A stretch of 64,000 nt of DNA from Bacillus shivajii (GTDB lineage Bacteria > Bacillota > Bacilli > Bacillales > Salisediminibacteriaceae), in contig NZ_CP084703.1 in assembly GCF_020519665.1 (NCBI RefSeq), positions 3,286,001-3,350,000 on the forward strand. Direction: 5' to 3'. Positions within the stretch are counted from its first letter, which is position 1, and each line of letters begins with the position of its first letter. The notes below the pieces were generated by a model. That model had not been told where the DNA came from, did no database searches, and saw nothing but the letters and a program-made list of their open reading frames with translations. Position numbers and translations under genes: made by a program. Of this stretch, positions 41,977 to 51,572 are shown piece after piece.

Positions 41977-43458
41977 TTATTCAGCTTCTTGAAGTTCAAA
42001 TTCAAAACCACTTATTTCAGCAACCATTCTTGGGATTTCAGTATTATCAAGTACACCATTAAATTTTTCAGCGCCTACACCCGTTGCGAACACCGGAACC
42101 ATATTTCCAGTATGACCGCCAGTTGCACTTTCTTCTCTCACTTGGCGATCCATCACACCAGCTCGGTAATGGTTCGCAATAATACTTCCTACTTCCCAAC
42201 CAATTTCGTGTGCTAAAATCAGGCGTCCTTCAGGATCGTCGTTATCCCATACATTTTCTTGGAACTCACTAATTTCTTCCTCTGTTACTTCAATATTTGC
42301 ATACTCTTGAAGTACTTCACGAATGCTTGCAGCAGTAAAGTTTCCTGTATCTTCATCGATCTCTAATTGTTGTGAAATATACTCCGGCGAGACGCCAACT
42401 TCTTTTAGTGCTTCAATATCCATTACCTCAGAAGCTGCGATCCCCATCGTTTCATGGTCAGATAAAACAACAACTAACGTTTCACCATCCTCTTCGGCCC
42501 AATCTACAACAGTCTCGACCGCATTATCAAATTCTACTGTCTCTTTCCAAATCCCAACAAAATCTGCTGCGTGAGAAGCGTGGTCAATTCTAGCTCCTTC
42601 TAGCATTAGGAAAAAGCCATCTTCATTTTGTGATGCAATTTCTATTGCTTTTTCAGACATTTCAATTAATGTCGGCTCTTCACTATCTCTTACTTCTCGG
42701 TCACTTACGTAATTCATAAAAGATGGGTTGAATAAACCTAAGAGTTTCGAGTCAGCGGCAGGCTCATAATCATCTAACTCTTCTTGATTCCGAACAATGT
42801 CATAGCCTTCGTCTTCAAAGTCTTGAAGTAAGTCATTCCCATCTTGAGCATCAGGTAAAAAGAAGTTTTCTCCACCACCTAATGCAATATCATACTGACC
42901 ATCAAAGATATGCCGTGCAATTTCATCTTGCCCTGAACGGTGCTCAACTTTTGCAACAAACCCTGCAGGTGTTGCATCTGTTACCGTGTTCGTAGAGACA
43001 ATCCCAACTGTTTTGCCTTGTTCTTTAAAAATATCGATGACACTCGTTAACTCATCGCCATCTGGTCCTACCCCAAGCATCCCGTTATTTGTTTTATCAC
43101 CGTTTGCTAAAGCTGTCCCTGCTGCTGCTGAGTCAGTAACAATGTTGTCTGCAGAATATGTTCTTGAAAGTGCGACGTTAGGTAGTGTTTCCATAAACAA
43201 TTCGCCTTCTTTTCCATGCTCGAAGAGACGGGCAACCTCCATTTGGCCCATCCCCATTCCGTCACCAATCATGACAATGACATTTTTAGGTTGTGGAGCT
43301 CCGGCTTCTTCCCCTTCGCCTTCTTCAGCTTGCTCTTCTTCTATACCATTGTCTCCTGTCACATCTTCTGTTTGATTTTGATCTTCTTCTGGCGCACACG
43401 CTGCAATTGCAAAAATTAAACAAATTAGCATAAGGATCCGTAAACTCTTTATTAACAT
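41977..43458 (-). CDS. Alkaline phosphatase, lipoprotein form
   Basis: A 493-residue enzyme of the PhoA/PhoB alkaline phosphatase family. It has a lipoprotein signal with lipobox IAAC (Cys21) and an acidic linker (IEEEQAEEGEGEE). The catalytic domain follows: 'NVIVMIGDGMGMGQME' (first metal Asp, about residue 66), 'VTDSAAAGTALA' (nucleophile Ser110), 'LMLEGARIDHASHAAD' and 'VVLSDHETMG' (zinc ligands), and 'TGGHTGNMVPVFATG' near the end. It should release phosphate outside the cell, tethered to the membrane. ATG with GAAGGAGG. It is flanked on both sides by decayed copies of itself. Regulation by PhoP is plausible but not shown. Confidence 0.92.
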   Translation of the reverse strand: MLIKSLRILMLICLIFAIAACAPEEDQNQTEDVTGDNGIEEEQAEEGEGEEAGAPQPKNVIVMIGDGMGMGQMEVARLFEHGKEGELFMETLPNVALSRTYSADNIVTDSAAAGTALANGDKTNNGMLGVGPDGDELTSVIDIFKEQGKTVGIVSTNTVTDATPAGFVAKVEHRSGQDEIARHIFDGQYDIALGGGENFFLPDAQDGNDLLQDFEDEGYDIVRNQEELDDYEPAADSKLLGLFNPSFMNYVSDREVRDSEEPTLIEMSEKAIEIASQNEDGFFLMLEGARIDHASHAADFVGIWKETVEFDNAVETVVDWAEEDGETLVVVLSDHETMGIAASEVMDIEALKEVGVSPEYISQQLEIDEDTGNFTAASIREVLQEYANIEVTEEEISEFQENVWDNDDPEGRLILAHEIGWEVGSIIANHYRAGVMDRQVREESATGGHTGNMVPVFATGVGAEKFNGVLDNTEIPRMVAEISGFEFELQEAE

Positions 43459-43473
43459 TATAGAACCTCCTTC

Positions 43474-43512
43474 AATTATGTAATATTTTCTATATTAGCT
43501 TTGTTATAAAAT
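43474..43512 (-). promoter_or_regulatory. Leader/promoter of the alkaline phosphatase
   Basis: On the minus strand ATAACAAAGCTAATATAG is followed by AAAATATTACATAAT, then GAAGGAGG. It is nearly identical to the leader of mini-lipoprotein 2. TAATAT is a possible -10 box. Confidence 0.45.
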
Positions 43513-43589
43513 AAAATATTATTCTTAGAATGACTCAAAAAATTGTTAAAAGAATTAGTAATAATGAAATGCAAAATTTTTTTATCCTA

Positions 43590-43840
43590 AAGAAAACTTG
43601 GCTTATCGCCAAGTCCTAATGGCGAAAGCCTTAGTTGCCGTTATACTTTAATCCTTTAGCAAAGTTAAAAATTCTTAAAGTGTAAAGAAAACTCGCCTAT
43701 TGGCTAACCTCTATGGCGAAGACAGAGGCGTAGTTGCGACCCACAAGATGTGCTAGCACCGGCGTTCCTACAGGACGTCGGGTCTTAAGCCGGTAAGCCT
43801 TACTTTACACATTAAAATTTTAGACATTCTTAAAGTCTAA
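43590..43840. repeat. Small hairpin repeats (copy J) between phosphatase units
   Basis: ACTTGGC/GCCAAGT at about 43600-43615 and a CTCGCC/GGC hairpin at about 43690 are each followed by 'TGGCGAA...AGGCGTAGTTGC' wording as in copies D and I. A GACGTCGGG block and CCGGCG/CGCCGG-like pairing follow near 43760. No ORF was seen. Confidence 0.55.
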
Positions 43841-43841
43841 A

Positions 43842-43876
43842 AAAGGATAACTAAAACATTCAGTTCTAGTTACCCT
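43842..43876. terminator. Hairpin ending phosphatase cassette 3
   Basis: AGGATAACTA pairs with TAGTTACCCT (one mismatch), the same stem as at 41092 and 41921. Confidence 0.6.
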
Positions 43877-43904
43877 TCAAAAATTCAACGATTATTTAAC
43901 TTAT

Positions 43905-43993
43905 TTTCCATACTAAATAGATGATCGACCTTCATTTATCCTATTCACATACCCGTCACCACTCATGCCGATAACATTTTTTAGTTCGGCTTA
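43905..43993 (-). pseudogene. Remnant of alkaline phosphatase copy 3
   Basis: In the same frame as mini-lipoprotein 2, straight after two adjacent stop codons, the minus strand reads 'AELKNVIGMSGDG' then 'YVNRINEGRSSI' and a stop. The intact phosphatase reads 'APQPKNVIVMIGDG' at the corresponding point, that is, after the acidic linker. The match of the metal-site motif in frame shows that this is a worn phosphatase gene and not chance. The rest of the enzyme is deleted up to the shared terminator. Confidence 0.65.
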
Positions 43994-44185
43994 TTAGTCA
44001 TCATCTTCGTCATCATCGTCATCGTCATCTTCATCTTCGTCATCGTCATCTTCGTCATCTTGCTCTTCTTCAATTGGATCATCACCCTTTTCTTCCGTTT
44101 GTTGATTAGGGTCTTCTGGGACACATGCTGCTATTGCAAAAATTAAATATAGTAGAAATAGAAATTTGAAGGTTCTTTTCAACAT
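43994..44185 (-). CDS. Acidic mini-lipoprotein 2 (surviving leader of a decayed phosphatase)
   Basis: A 63-residue ORF with an ATG after AAGGAGGG. Signal peptide and lipobox (LIFAIAAC, Cys21) are followed by 'VPEDPNQQTEEKGDDPIEEEQ' (split here as two short matches to the phosphatase linker) and a tail of about 20 Asp/Glu encoded by near-repetitive GAC/GAT codons. It aligns with residues 1-43 of the phosphatase. Two stop codons end it before the remnant of the metal site. It could be expressed as a polyacidic lipopeptide, or be a relic. Confidence 0.5.
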   Translation of the reverse strand: MLKRTFKFLFLLYLIFAIAACVPEDPNQQTEEKGDDPIEEEQDDEDDDDEDEDDDDDDDEDDD

Positions 44186-44199
44186 ATCAAGCCCTCCTT

Positions 44200-44240
44200 A
44201 CTGTATGTAATATTTCTATATTAGCTTTGTTAAAACAGTC
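44200..44240 (-). promoter_or_regulatory. Leader/promoter shared with the phosphatase (unit 3)
   Basis: TTTTAACAAAGCTAATATAG, AAATATTACATA on the minus strand, directly ahead of AAGGAGGG; nearly identical to 43474-43512. Confidence 0.45.
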
Positions 44241-44371
44241 GTTATTATTCCATGTAACTATACTTTTATTAGATGTTCTTAAAGTCCCCTAACTCGGACC
44301 AAGACTACTAACTGTCCTCATGCAAAAAGAAAAATGCCCTCCAAATTGAAGGGCATTCATGAATCATTTAT

Positions 44372-46789
44372 TTAATTTGCAACAATATTTACAAGTTTTC
44401 CTGGAACAGCAATAACTTTTCGAACAGTTTTGCCACTGATTTCTTCTTGGACTTTCTCAAGAGCAACTGCTTTTTGCTCCATTTCTTCTTTTGTTGCATC
44501 TTTGGCGATAACAAGCTTTGAACGGACTTTCCCATTAACTTGGACAACAATTTCTACTTCGTTTTCGACAAGTAAGGTTTCGTCGTACACTGGCCAAGAT
44601 TGATAAGTGATTGACTCCGTATGTCCGAGACGGGTCCATAGCTCTTCAGCAATATGAGGAGCGACTGGTGAAAGAAGCTTCACGAACCCTTCTAGTTGTG
44701 ATTTAGAAAGTTTTTCTTCTTTATAGGCTTCGTTAACAAATACCATCATTTGTGAGATGCCTGTGTTAAAGCGAAGCTCTTCAAAGTCTTCCGTCACTTT
44801 CTTTACTGTTTGATGGTACGTTCTCGTCATTGATTCGCTTACTTCATCGTCGACAATCACAGAATTCAACTCATCACCATCAGTGACAATTAATCTCCAA
44901 ACACGATCTAAGAAACGACGTGCTCCATCTAATCCTGTTGTACTCCATGCAATCGATGCATCCAGTGGACCCATAAACATTTCGTAAAGGCGAAGCGTAT
45001 CAGCACCATGTGACTCAATAATGTCATCAGGATTTACAACATTCCCTTTTGACTTACTCATTTTCTCGTTGTTTTCCCCAAGAATCATCCCTTGGTTAAA
45101 CAGCTTCTGGAATGGCTCTTTCGTTGGAACAACCCCAATATCATATAAGAACTTATGCCAGAACCTCGCATATAACAAGTGGAGTACAGCATGTTCTGCT
45201 CCACCAATATAAATGTCGACTGGTAGCCACTTCTTTAGTTTTTCAGGATCTGCTAATTGTTCATCGTTATTTGGATCAATGTAACGAAGATAATACCAGC
45301 AACTTCCTGCCCACTGTGGCATCGTATTCGTTTCACGACGGCCAATTTCTCCTGTTTCTTTATCCTTTACATAAAGCCACTCTTCGTTATTCGCTAATGG
45401 GGATTCCCCTGTTCCTGCTGGCTTAAAGTCATCCATTTCTGGAAGGGTAAGCGGCAGTTCTTCTTCTGGAACAGGTTTCATCGTCCCATCTTCAAAGTGA
45501 ATGATTGGAATTGGCTCCCCCCAATAACGTTGACGGCTAAATAACCAATCACGAAGGCGGTACGTGACCTTTTGCGTCCCTTTTTTATTCTCTTCTAACC
45601 ATTGAATCATTTTCTTAATTGCTTCTTCATTTTCCAGACCATTAAGGAAATCCGAGTTTACGTGTGGACCATCACCAGTGTAGGCTTCTTTTGATAAATC
45701 TCCACCTGAAACGACTTCTTTAATAGGTAGGTTAAATGTTTGTGCAAATTCATAGTCGCGTTCGTCATGACCTGGAACAGCCATAATCGCTCCAGTTCCG
45801 TAGTTGACAAGTACATAGTCTGCAATCCAAATTGGCAGCTTTTCACCCGTGACTGGATGAAGTGCAAATGCTCCAGTAAATACACCTGTTTTTTCTTTCG
45901 CAAGCTCTGTTCTCTCTAGATCACTTTTCGTTGCAACTTTTTGTTTATAATCGGATACATCTTGCTCTTGCTCAGACGTCGTAATTTTCTCAACGAGTAT
46001 ATGCTCTGGGGATAGAACAAGATATGTCGATCCATATAGGGTGTCTGGACGAGTTGTAAATACCGTGATCGTGTCGTCTGTTCCATCGATATCAAAGTGA
46101 ACATCTGCCCCTTCAGAGCGGCCAATCCAATTACGTTGCATATCCTTTAAGCTTTCTGGCCAGTCAAGGTCATCAAGGTCCTCTAATAGCCGATCAGCAT
46201 ATGCTGTAATTTTTAACATCCACTGCTTCATCGGACGACGTTCTACTGGGTGTCCGCCACGTTCGCTCTTTCCATCGATAACTTCTTCGTTGGCAAGTAC
46301 TGTACCAAGTGCAGGGCACCAATTCACGGCAACTTCATCAACATACGCAAGACCTTTTTCATAAAGCTTTAAGAAAATCCATTGCGTCCATTTGTAATAG
46401 TTTTCATCTGTCGTATTTACTTCGCGGTCCCAATCGTAAGAAAAACCGAGTGCTTTAATTTGTCTTCTGAACGTGTCGACATTTTGTAGTGTAAATTCAC
46501 GTGGATGGTTTCCTGTATCTAATGCATATTGCTCAGCTGGAAGGCCGAACGCATCCCACCCCATCGGATGCAAAACGTTATACCCTTGCATTCGTTTCAT
46601 ACGAGACAAAATGTCTGTTGCGGTATATCCTTCTGGATGACCTACGTGAAGGCCCGCTCCTGAAGGGTATGGAAACATATCCAATGCATAAAACTTCTCT
46701 TTCGTTGCATCTTCTTCTGTTTTAAACGTTTTATTTTCTTCCCAATGTTTTTGCCACTTATTTTCTATGGCTTGATGGTCAAAGGCCAT
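44372..46789 (-). CDS. leuS: Leucyl-tRNA synthetase
   Basis: An 805-residue class I aminoacyl-tRNA synthetase of normal length. The HIGH-type motif is 'LHVGHPEGY' (about residues 47-55), the KMSKS motif is intact in '[12 protein letters not shown]' (about residue 575), and '[18 protein letters not shown]' marks the editing domain. The ATG has AAGGAGG. It is preceded by a leucine T-box leader and a strong promoter, so transcription should respond to uncharged tRNA-Leu. Essential housekeeping gene. Confidence 0.98.
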   Translation of the reverse strand: MAFDHQAIENKWQKHWEENKTFKTEEDATKEKFYALDMFPYPSGAGLHVGHPEGYTATDILSRMKRMQGYNVLHPMGWDAFGLPAEQYALDTGNHPREFTLQNVDTFRRQIKALGFSYDWDREVNTTDENYYKWTQWIFLKLYEKGLAYVDEVAVNWCPALGTVLANEEVIDGKSERGGHPVERRPMKQWMLKITAYADRLLEDLDDLDWPESLKDMQRNWIGRSEGADVHFDIDGTDDTITVFTTRPDTLYGSTYLVLSPEHILVEKITTSEQEQDVSDYKQKVATKSDLERTELAKEKTGVFTGAFALHPVTGEKLPIWIADYVLVNYGTGAIMAVPGHDERDYEFAQTFNLPIKEVVSGGDLSKEAYTGDGPHVNSDFLNGLENEEAIKKMIQWLEENKKGTQKVTYRLRDWLFSRQRYWGEPIPIIHFEDGTMKPVPEEELPLTLPEMDDFKPAGTGESPLANNEEWLYVKDKETGEIGRRETNTMPQWAGSCWYYLRYIDPNNDEQLADPEKLKKWLPVDIYIGGAEHAVLHLLYARFWHKFLYDIGVVPTKEPFQKLFNQGMILGENNEKMSKSKGNVVNPDDIIESHGADTLRLYEMFMGPLDASIAWSTTGLDGARRFLDRVWRLIVTDGDELNSVIVDDEVSESMTRTYHQTVKKVTEDFEELRFNTGISQMMVFVNEAYKEEKLSKSQLEGFVKLLSPVAPHIAEELWTRLGHTESITYQSWPVYDETLLVENEVEIVVQVNGKVRSKLVIAKDATKEEMEQKAVALEKVQEEISGKTVRKVIAVPGKLVNIVAN

Positions 46790-46887
46790 TTTGTAAAACC
46801 TCCTTGAATGTTCATTTCTCTTTTCATATTAAAAGCTGTCTTAACCAATCAATACTTTGTCAATGTTGATGATAAGTGTTAAAAAAA

Positions 46888-46935
46888 TAAAAAAACCTCC
46901 CATCCCAAGCATTGACAAGGGACGAGAGGTTGATT
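46888..46935 (-). terminator. T-box controlled terminator before leuS
   Basis: On the minus strand AACCTCTCGTCCC pairs with GGGATGGGAGGTT around a short loop, followed by T6. Confidence 0.9.
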
Positions 46936-47165
46936 ATCCTTCCCGCGGTACCACCCGAATTAACACAAAATTCGTGTTCACTCATTAAACCTGTAACGTC
47001 GGTGAAACGTCAAAAGGTACGTTAAGTATCATTCGAAATTTTTCTCACATTTTGAACACTGTTCCCTTTTGCAATTCAAAGGCGAGTTCATGAGTATCGA
47101 GGTTAACTTCCACCAGCCGTTAACTCTCTGAGGCTCGACAATTCATTACTACTCCTTATCATCAT
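46936..47165 (-). promoter_or_regulatory. Leucine T-box leader of leuS
   Basis: The T-box sequence GGGTGGTACCGCGGGA is at 46956-46941 on the minus strand. The specifier loop region reads 'GAACTCGCC', giving the leucine codon CTC at 47086-47084. The conserved AGTAA-type start and 'GAGAGTTAACGGCTGGTGGAA' stem I features are present. The terminator at 46888-46935 completes the switch. Confidence 0.93.
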
Positions 47166-47194
47166 CTTTATTTCAAATTTACTAATTACTTTGT

Positions 47195-47223
47195 ATTCTA
47201 TGCACGTAAATGCCTGATGTCAA
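47195..47223 (-). promoter_or_regulatory. Promoter of the leuS leader
   Basis: TTGACA (complement of 47218-47223), 17-base spacer, TAGAAT (complement of 47195-47200): a near-consensus SigA promoter about 30 bases ahead of the T-box. Confidence 0.85.
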
Positions 47224-47268
47224 GGCTTTTTCATATCTTTGCCAAATCTCTTGTCAAATAAACACGAT

Positions 47269-48471
47269 TTATGATGCTTGTGCTTCTGGTCTCTCAAATG
47301 TTTCTTTAATATTCCGATCAAATAATGTCGTTGAAATAAACGGAATAATAAATAAAACAACTAAAACATAAAACAGTACAGTCATCCCAAACACGTCTGC
47401 TAAAACACCACCAATGAATGGCCCTAACAGCCTCCCTCCAGTACCAACACTATTTACAATTCCTTGATAGAAACCAGCTTTCCCTTCTGGTGCAAGCTTA
47501 TGGGCAATCGTCGGCACAGCCGGCCATACGAACATCTCACCAATTGTTAAAATCACCATTGCAACGACAAATGCCGTAAACACTTCAGCTTGTGATAGGA
47601 CGAGATAAGCGACCATAAAAATCGATACGCCGACATAAATTTGTGCTTTTAATGAATGGACCCAGCGCACGATGAAAAATTTAATGAACGGCTGACAAAA
47701 CACAATCATTGCCCCATTAATGGTCCATAGAATGCTATATTGATTTAATGGAATGCCTAAATTTTGTGTATGAACACTAATTGTCGTTTGCCATTGTACG
47801 TAAGCAATCCAACAAATTAAAAAGCCAATACATAGAATAATTAAAGCATGAAACCTCTTTTTATTTTCAACAACTTGTGACTGCTCAAATACGTTTGAAG
47901 TTTGCGCAGACACGTCTTGATTCACTTGTAAGTTTCTAAAAAAGATAAAAGCTAGAATAAAAAACGACAAATACATAATTCCATTGCCAAAAAACACAAA
48001 ATCAAAGCGATAACTTGCTAATAGCCCCCCAAGAGCTGCTCCTGTTGCAACACCAACGTTTTGTGCCACATACATCGCATTAAATGGCCTTCTGCCACCT
48101 TCCGGCCATAGCGACCCTGCCATCGCGTACATACAAGGAATCATCATTCCTGCACCGAATCCAAGGCAAACTAGGAGAATCACATAAGCTATGATCGAGC
48201 TATGCAGCCATGCTAGCATAAAAGCACTGCTCAAGGTAATCGTCAGACCGCTCATAATTGTCTTATAACCGCCTATACGATCAAAAAGCTGACCGCCTAT
48301 TAAATTTCCAATTACCCCTGCTCCCGCATTAAACATAAGAACCGTTCCTGCCACAGTCAACGTTTGTCCGAGCTCCTGGCTCATATAAATCGTGTTTAAA
48401 GGCCATAAAAAAGAGGCCCCTGTGACATTAATGGCCATGCCAATAACGAGAATCCATATAGCTCTAGGCAT
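47269..48471 (-). CDS. yttB: MFS transporter, YttB-like efflux type
   Basis: A 400-residue membrane protein with twelve predicted segments and the MFS loop motif 'GGQLFDRIGGYKT' (about residues 58-70). 'GRLLGPFIGGVLADVFG' near the end mirrors it in the second half. Similarity and location next to leuS match B. subtilis YttB, a putative drug-type exporter; no substrate is known. It ends within 80 bases of the leuS promoter and no separate terminator was seen. Confidence 0.75.
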   Translation of the reverse strand: MPRAIWILVIGMAINVTGASFLWPLNTIYMSQELGQTLTVAGTVLMFNAGAGVIGNLIGGQLFDRIGGYKTIMSGLTITLSSAFMLAWLHSSIIAYVILLVCLGFGAGMMIPCMYAMAGSLWPEGGRRPFNAMYVAQNVGVATGAALGGLLASYRFDFVFFGNGIMYLSFFILAFIFFRNLQVNQDVSAQTSNVFEQSQVVENKKRFHALIILCIGFLICWIAYVQWQTTISVHTQNLGIPLNQYSILWTINGAMIVFCQPFIKFFIVRWVHSLKAQIYVGVSIFMVAYLVLSQAEVFTAFVVAMVILTIGEMFVWPAVPTIAHKLAPEGKAGFYQGIVNSVGTGGRLLGPFIGGVLADVFGMTVLFYVLVVLFIIPFISTTLFDRNIKETFERPEAQAS

Positions 48472-48651
48472 GAGCAGAATCCTCCCTATCCATTCTATTT
48501 CGTCTCTCTAAGTAATTTTAGAGGATGAGTGTCGTTTTCGCAATCTATTTTTTCCCTAAAGTAGTTGATGGATAAAAGTTTTCTACATCATTTTTGGATA
48601 AAAACACATTAAAATACAAAAGCTTAGGGAAAACGTTCAAAAGGGGATCTT

Positions 48652-49770
48652 ATGAAGCAAAGTGAGTACTCTATTTCAGCAGTCGAACTAGGTATCGTGC
48701 TGATTTCTACAATCTTAGGTATCTCTCTCCTTATTATTCCTAGACATCTCATCGAACAAATAGGAACTCCAGATGGTTGGCTTTCGATCATTATATCAGG
48801 AGCCATTATGATGCTACTCATTTATATTTATTCAAATATACAAAAACATTTTCCAGGTCAAACGCTTATACAATTTTTTCGTAATGGAAGTTGGGGAAAA
48901 TGGGGGTCAAAACTATTTAGTACATTCATCATGATATATTCTGTATTAATAATGGCCGTTGTCATTCGACTCTTTAGTGAAACCATTCAATTTTACTTAT
49001 TAGATAAAACACCTCTAGAAGTGGTGGTAGCTTCCATGTTACTAATCACCTCTTACGGTGTATCAAAGCGTGTTCAAGGAGTGGTCCATTTACATTTAAT
49101 GTTCTTTCCTATTATCACGGCTGTATTATTGTTTGTCCTCGTTGCAAATATTACGGAGGTTGATTATAGACATCTACTCCCTATCTTAGGTGAAGGCGTC
49201 CTTCCTGTGTTACAAGGCATTCCTGCAACAACGGTACCATTTATTGGTGGCGTCCCTATTTTATTTATCTTTATGGCCTATATGAAACAAAATGAACTGA
49301 AGCCATTAGTTATTAATGGCTTGTCACTTATGCCGATATTTTTATTCACTGCAATCGTGACCATTTGTTACGGTGTACTAGGTTTAGAAGTAAATAATTA
49401 CTTAACGTTTCCTACGATGGAGATTGTAAAAGAAATAGAAATCCCCGGCGGTTTCATAGAACGCTTAGATCCATTATTTCTTACTATTTGGATTTTAGCG
49501 ATTTATGGAACGTTACTAAGTATTCATTTAATCATGATCTTAGTGCTAGAAGATGAATTAAAGAACAAAGGGAATAAATTTTATACACCATTGATTATTA
49601 TCTTAGTTTTTTTAACAGCTTTTGCTCCTTCATCAATCGTTGAAGTAGAAAAATTAGGTGGAATCGTCGGGATACTTTCAGTTATCTTGACTGTTACAGG
49701 CATCTTCTTTGGTTATATTACGATCAAGTTGCGCTCACGAGCACAAAAAAAGAATAAAAAGATCTCATAA
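48652..49770 (+). CDS. GerAB/GerKB-like spore germination permease, orphan
   Basis: A 372-residue APC-superfamily protein with about ten membrane segments, typical of the B subunit of nutrient germinant receptors. The N-terminus 'YSISAVELGIVLISTILGIS' and 'FPGQTLIQFFR' near residue 66 are characteristic. Partners GerAA and GerAC are absent on both sides, so it is an orphan B subunit, as seen for some Bacillus proteins. It may mix with other receptors or have another transport role. It starts with ATG after AAAAGGGGATC. Followed by an 18-base-pair terminator. Confidence 0.82.
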   Translation: MKQSEYSISAVELGIVLISTILGISLLIIPRHLIEQIGTPDGWLSIIISGAIMMLLIYIYSNIQKHFPGQTLIQFFRNGSWGKWGSKLFSTFIMIYSVLIMAVVIRLFSETIQFYLLDKTPLEVVVASMLLITSYGVSKRVQGVVHLHLMFFPIITAVLLFVLVANITEVDYRHLLPILGEGVLPVLQGIPATTVPFIGGVPILFIFMAYMKQNELKPLVINGLSLMPIFLFTAIVTICYGVLGLEVNNYLTFPTMEIVKEIEIPGGFIERLDPLFLTIWILAIYGTLLSIHLIMILVLEDELKNKGNKFYTPLIIILVFLTAFAPSSIVEVEKLGGIVGILSVILTVTGIFFGYITIKLRSRAQKKNKKIS

Positions 49771-49798
49771 ATCTTGACACCGACTATCCCTCACCATT

Positions 49799-49856
49799 AG
49801 ATTCCATTTAATCCCAGATGCCTAGCGAATGGGATTAAATGGAATCTTCATTTTTA
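49799..49856. terminator. Long terminator between the GerAB-like and VOC genes
   Basis: A perfect 18-base stem (49799-49816 with 49830-49847), then TCATTTTTA on the plus strand. Confidence 0.9.
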
Positions 49857-50222
49857 TATCCACTCTAGTATTTCAAGCCTATTACCAAATGGATCATCAA
49901 CGTAAATACGATTTGCCCCTGGTAGGTTGCCATCCTCTTTAAACATCACATTGCATTTTTTCAAATATACTTTTAACTCTTCAATTTTTTCGATTTCAAA
50001 GGCTGGGTGGGCTTTTTTGGCAGGTGAAAACGGGTCCTCAATTCCAATGTGAATTTGAATGTTTCCAGACTTAAACCAGACACCCCCACGTTTTTTTAAT
50101 GGTTCTGGTTTTTCGATTTCTTCAAATCCAAGTACATTGGTAAAAAATTCACGCGCCTGATGCTCAGAACCTTTTGGTGCTGCTAATTGGACATGATCAA
50201 TCGCTTTAAATGTATATAACAT
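49854..50222 (-). CDS. VOC (glyoxalase/bleomycin resistance) family protein
   Basis: A 122-residue single-domain VOC protein. 'DHVQLAAPKGSEHQAREFFTNVLGF' at the N-terminus and 'RIYVDDPFGNRLEILEW' at the C-terminus are the paired beta-alpha-beta modules, with metal ligands likely His10 and the terminal Glu. Substrate unknown; it may be a dimeric lyase or dioxygenase. Single gene, convergent with the germination permease. The 310-base gap upstream (50223-50531) shows no gene or clear structure. Confidence 0.8.
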   Translation of the reverse strand: MLYTFKAIDHVQLAAPKGSEHQAREFFTNVLGFEEIEKPEPLKKRGGVWFKSGNIQIHIGIEDPFSPAKKAHPAFEIEKIEELKVYLKKCNVMFKEDGNLPGANRIYVDDPFGNRLEILEWI

Positions 50223-50531
50223 CCAGCTTCTCCTCCCTATCCATTACATTAATTGTCATCTCTAAGTTTAACAGAAATCCATACTGAGCTCTTAAAAAGT
50301 TCCAGGTATTAACAGGCGACATCTACATGTAAATCCCCCGTGGTTTATGGATCGATTTCTACAAAACATTCTTGAACTAAATAACTTAGAGAATCGTGAG
50401 TAATTATTAATAACATTAAAGGATGGTAATATTTAGGGTTCACAATTCTTTCAGTTTGTTTAGTCTTTTCACGCTATGTAGTGAGTGCTACACTTAATAT
50501 TAACGACTATTTAGGAAAGAGTGATGACTCG

Positions 50532-51554
50532 ATGATCGATTTAAGAAGTGATACGGTTACAAAACCAACAGATGAGATGAGACAGTTAATGGCTAACGCT
50601 GATGTTGGGGATGATGTATATGGCGAAGATCCGACTGTAAATGAATTAGAAGCATATGCAGCTGAAATGCTTGGAAAAGAAGCTGGGTTATTCGTAACGA
50701 GCGGAACACAAGGGAATCAGGCAGCCATCCTCGCTCATACGAGACCTGGTCAAGAAGTGATTATGGATGATGAATCTCACGTGTTTTTATATGAAGGAGC
50801 AGCAGCTGCTGCTTTTGCCGGGGTACAATCTAGAACCTTGCCACATGATAGAGGACAAATCGACCTAGAACAATTAGAAGCAGCAATCCGTCCTGAAGAC
50901 GTTCATTTTCCAGAAACAGGTCTTATTTGGTTAGAAAATACTCACAACCGTAGCGGTGGTTCTGTTCTTCCACTTTCGTATATGATGCAAGTTCAACAAA
51001 TTGCAGAAAAGCATAACATCCCAGTCCACGTTGACGGCGCTCGTTTATTTAATGCAGCTGTGGCAAACAATGTTTCAGTAAAAGAACTTTCAGCATGTGC
51101 AGATTCTGTACAATTTTGTTTATCAAAAGGCCTCGGCGCTCCGATAGGCTCAATGTTAGTTGGAGACAAATCGTTTATTGATACAGCAAGGAAAAAACGT
51201 AAAATGTTGGGCGGAGGATTAAGACAGGTTGGCGTGATCGCAGCTCCTGCTCTTCATTCATTGAAAACAAGCATTTATCGCTTAGCAGAAGATCATGAAC
51301 ATGCAAAAATGCTCGCAAAGGCTTTTGAAGACCATACCAAACTAGCCCTTATAAATGATGTAGAAACTAACATTCTTTATGTTGATACTACACCAACGAA
51401 TAAAAATGCCGATGAGTGGCTAGAGCTTTTAAAAGAACATGATATTCATGCAAATGCCTTTACATCAACAACAATCCGATTTGTCACACACCGCGATATA
51501 TCAAAAGACGACATTGAAAAAGTGATCAATACATTAAAGCAAATAGAAAGTTGA
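50532..51554 (+). CDS. ltaE: Low-specificity L-threonine aldolase
   Basis: A 340-residue PLP-dependent enzyme that cleaves threonine (or allo-threonine) to glycine and acetaldehyde. It begins '[18 protein letters not shown]', has '[14 protein letters not shown]' near residue 30, '[12 protein letters not shown]' near residue 162 (PLP aspartate), and '[13 protein letters not shown]' near residue 190 with the PLP lysine. The upstream codons of the long ORF are rejected because AGGAAAGAGTGATG lies before the ATG at 50532. It precedes ytqA by 18 bases and may be cotranscribed with ytqA-ytqB. Glycine made here could feed ThiO, but this is only a thought. Confidence 0.93.
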   Translation: MIDLRSDTVTKPTDEMRQLMANADVGDDVYGEDPTVNELEAYAAEMLGKEAGLFVTSGTQGNQAAILAHTRPGQEVIMDDESHVFLYEGAAAAAFAGVQSRTLPHDRGQIDLEQLEAAIRPEDVHFPETGLIWLENTHNRSGGSVLPLSYMMQVQQIAEKHNIPVHVDGARLFNAAVANNVSVKELSACADSVQFCLSKGLGAPIGSMLVGDKSFIDTARKKRKMLGGGLRQVGVIAAPALHSLKTSIYRLAEDHEHAKMLAKAFEDHTKLALINDVETNILYVDTTPTNKNADEWLELLKEHDIHANAFTSTTIRFVTHRDISKDDIEKVINTLKQIES

Positions 51555-51572
51555 AAGGAAGTTTAACACCTA

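Noticed and set aside
43474-43560. PhoP box upstream of the phosphatase
   Set aside because: Single TTAACA-like hexamers occur, but convincing tandem 11-base-spaced direct repeats ahead of a -10 box were not found, so regulation by PhoP is left open.
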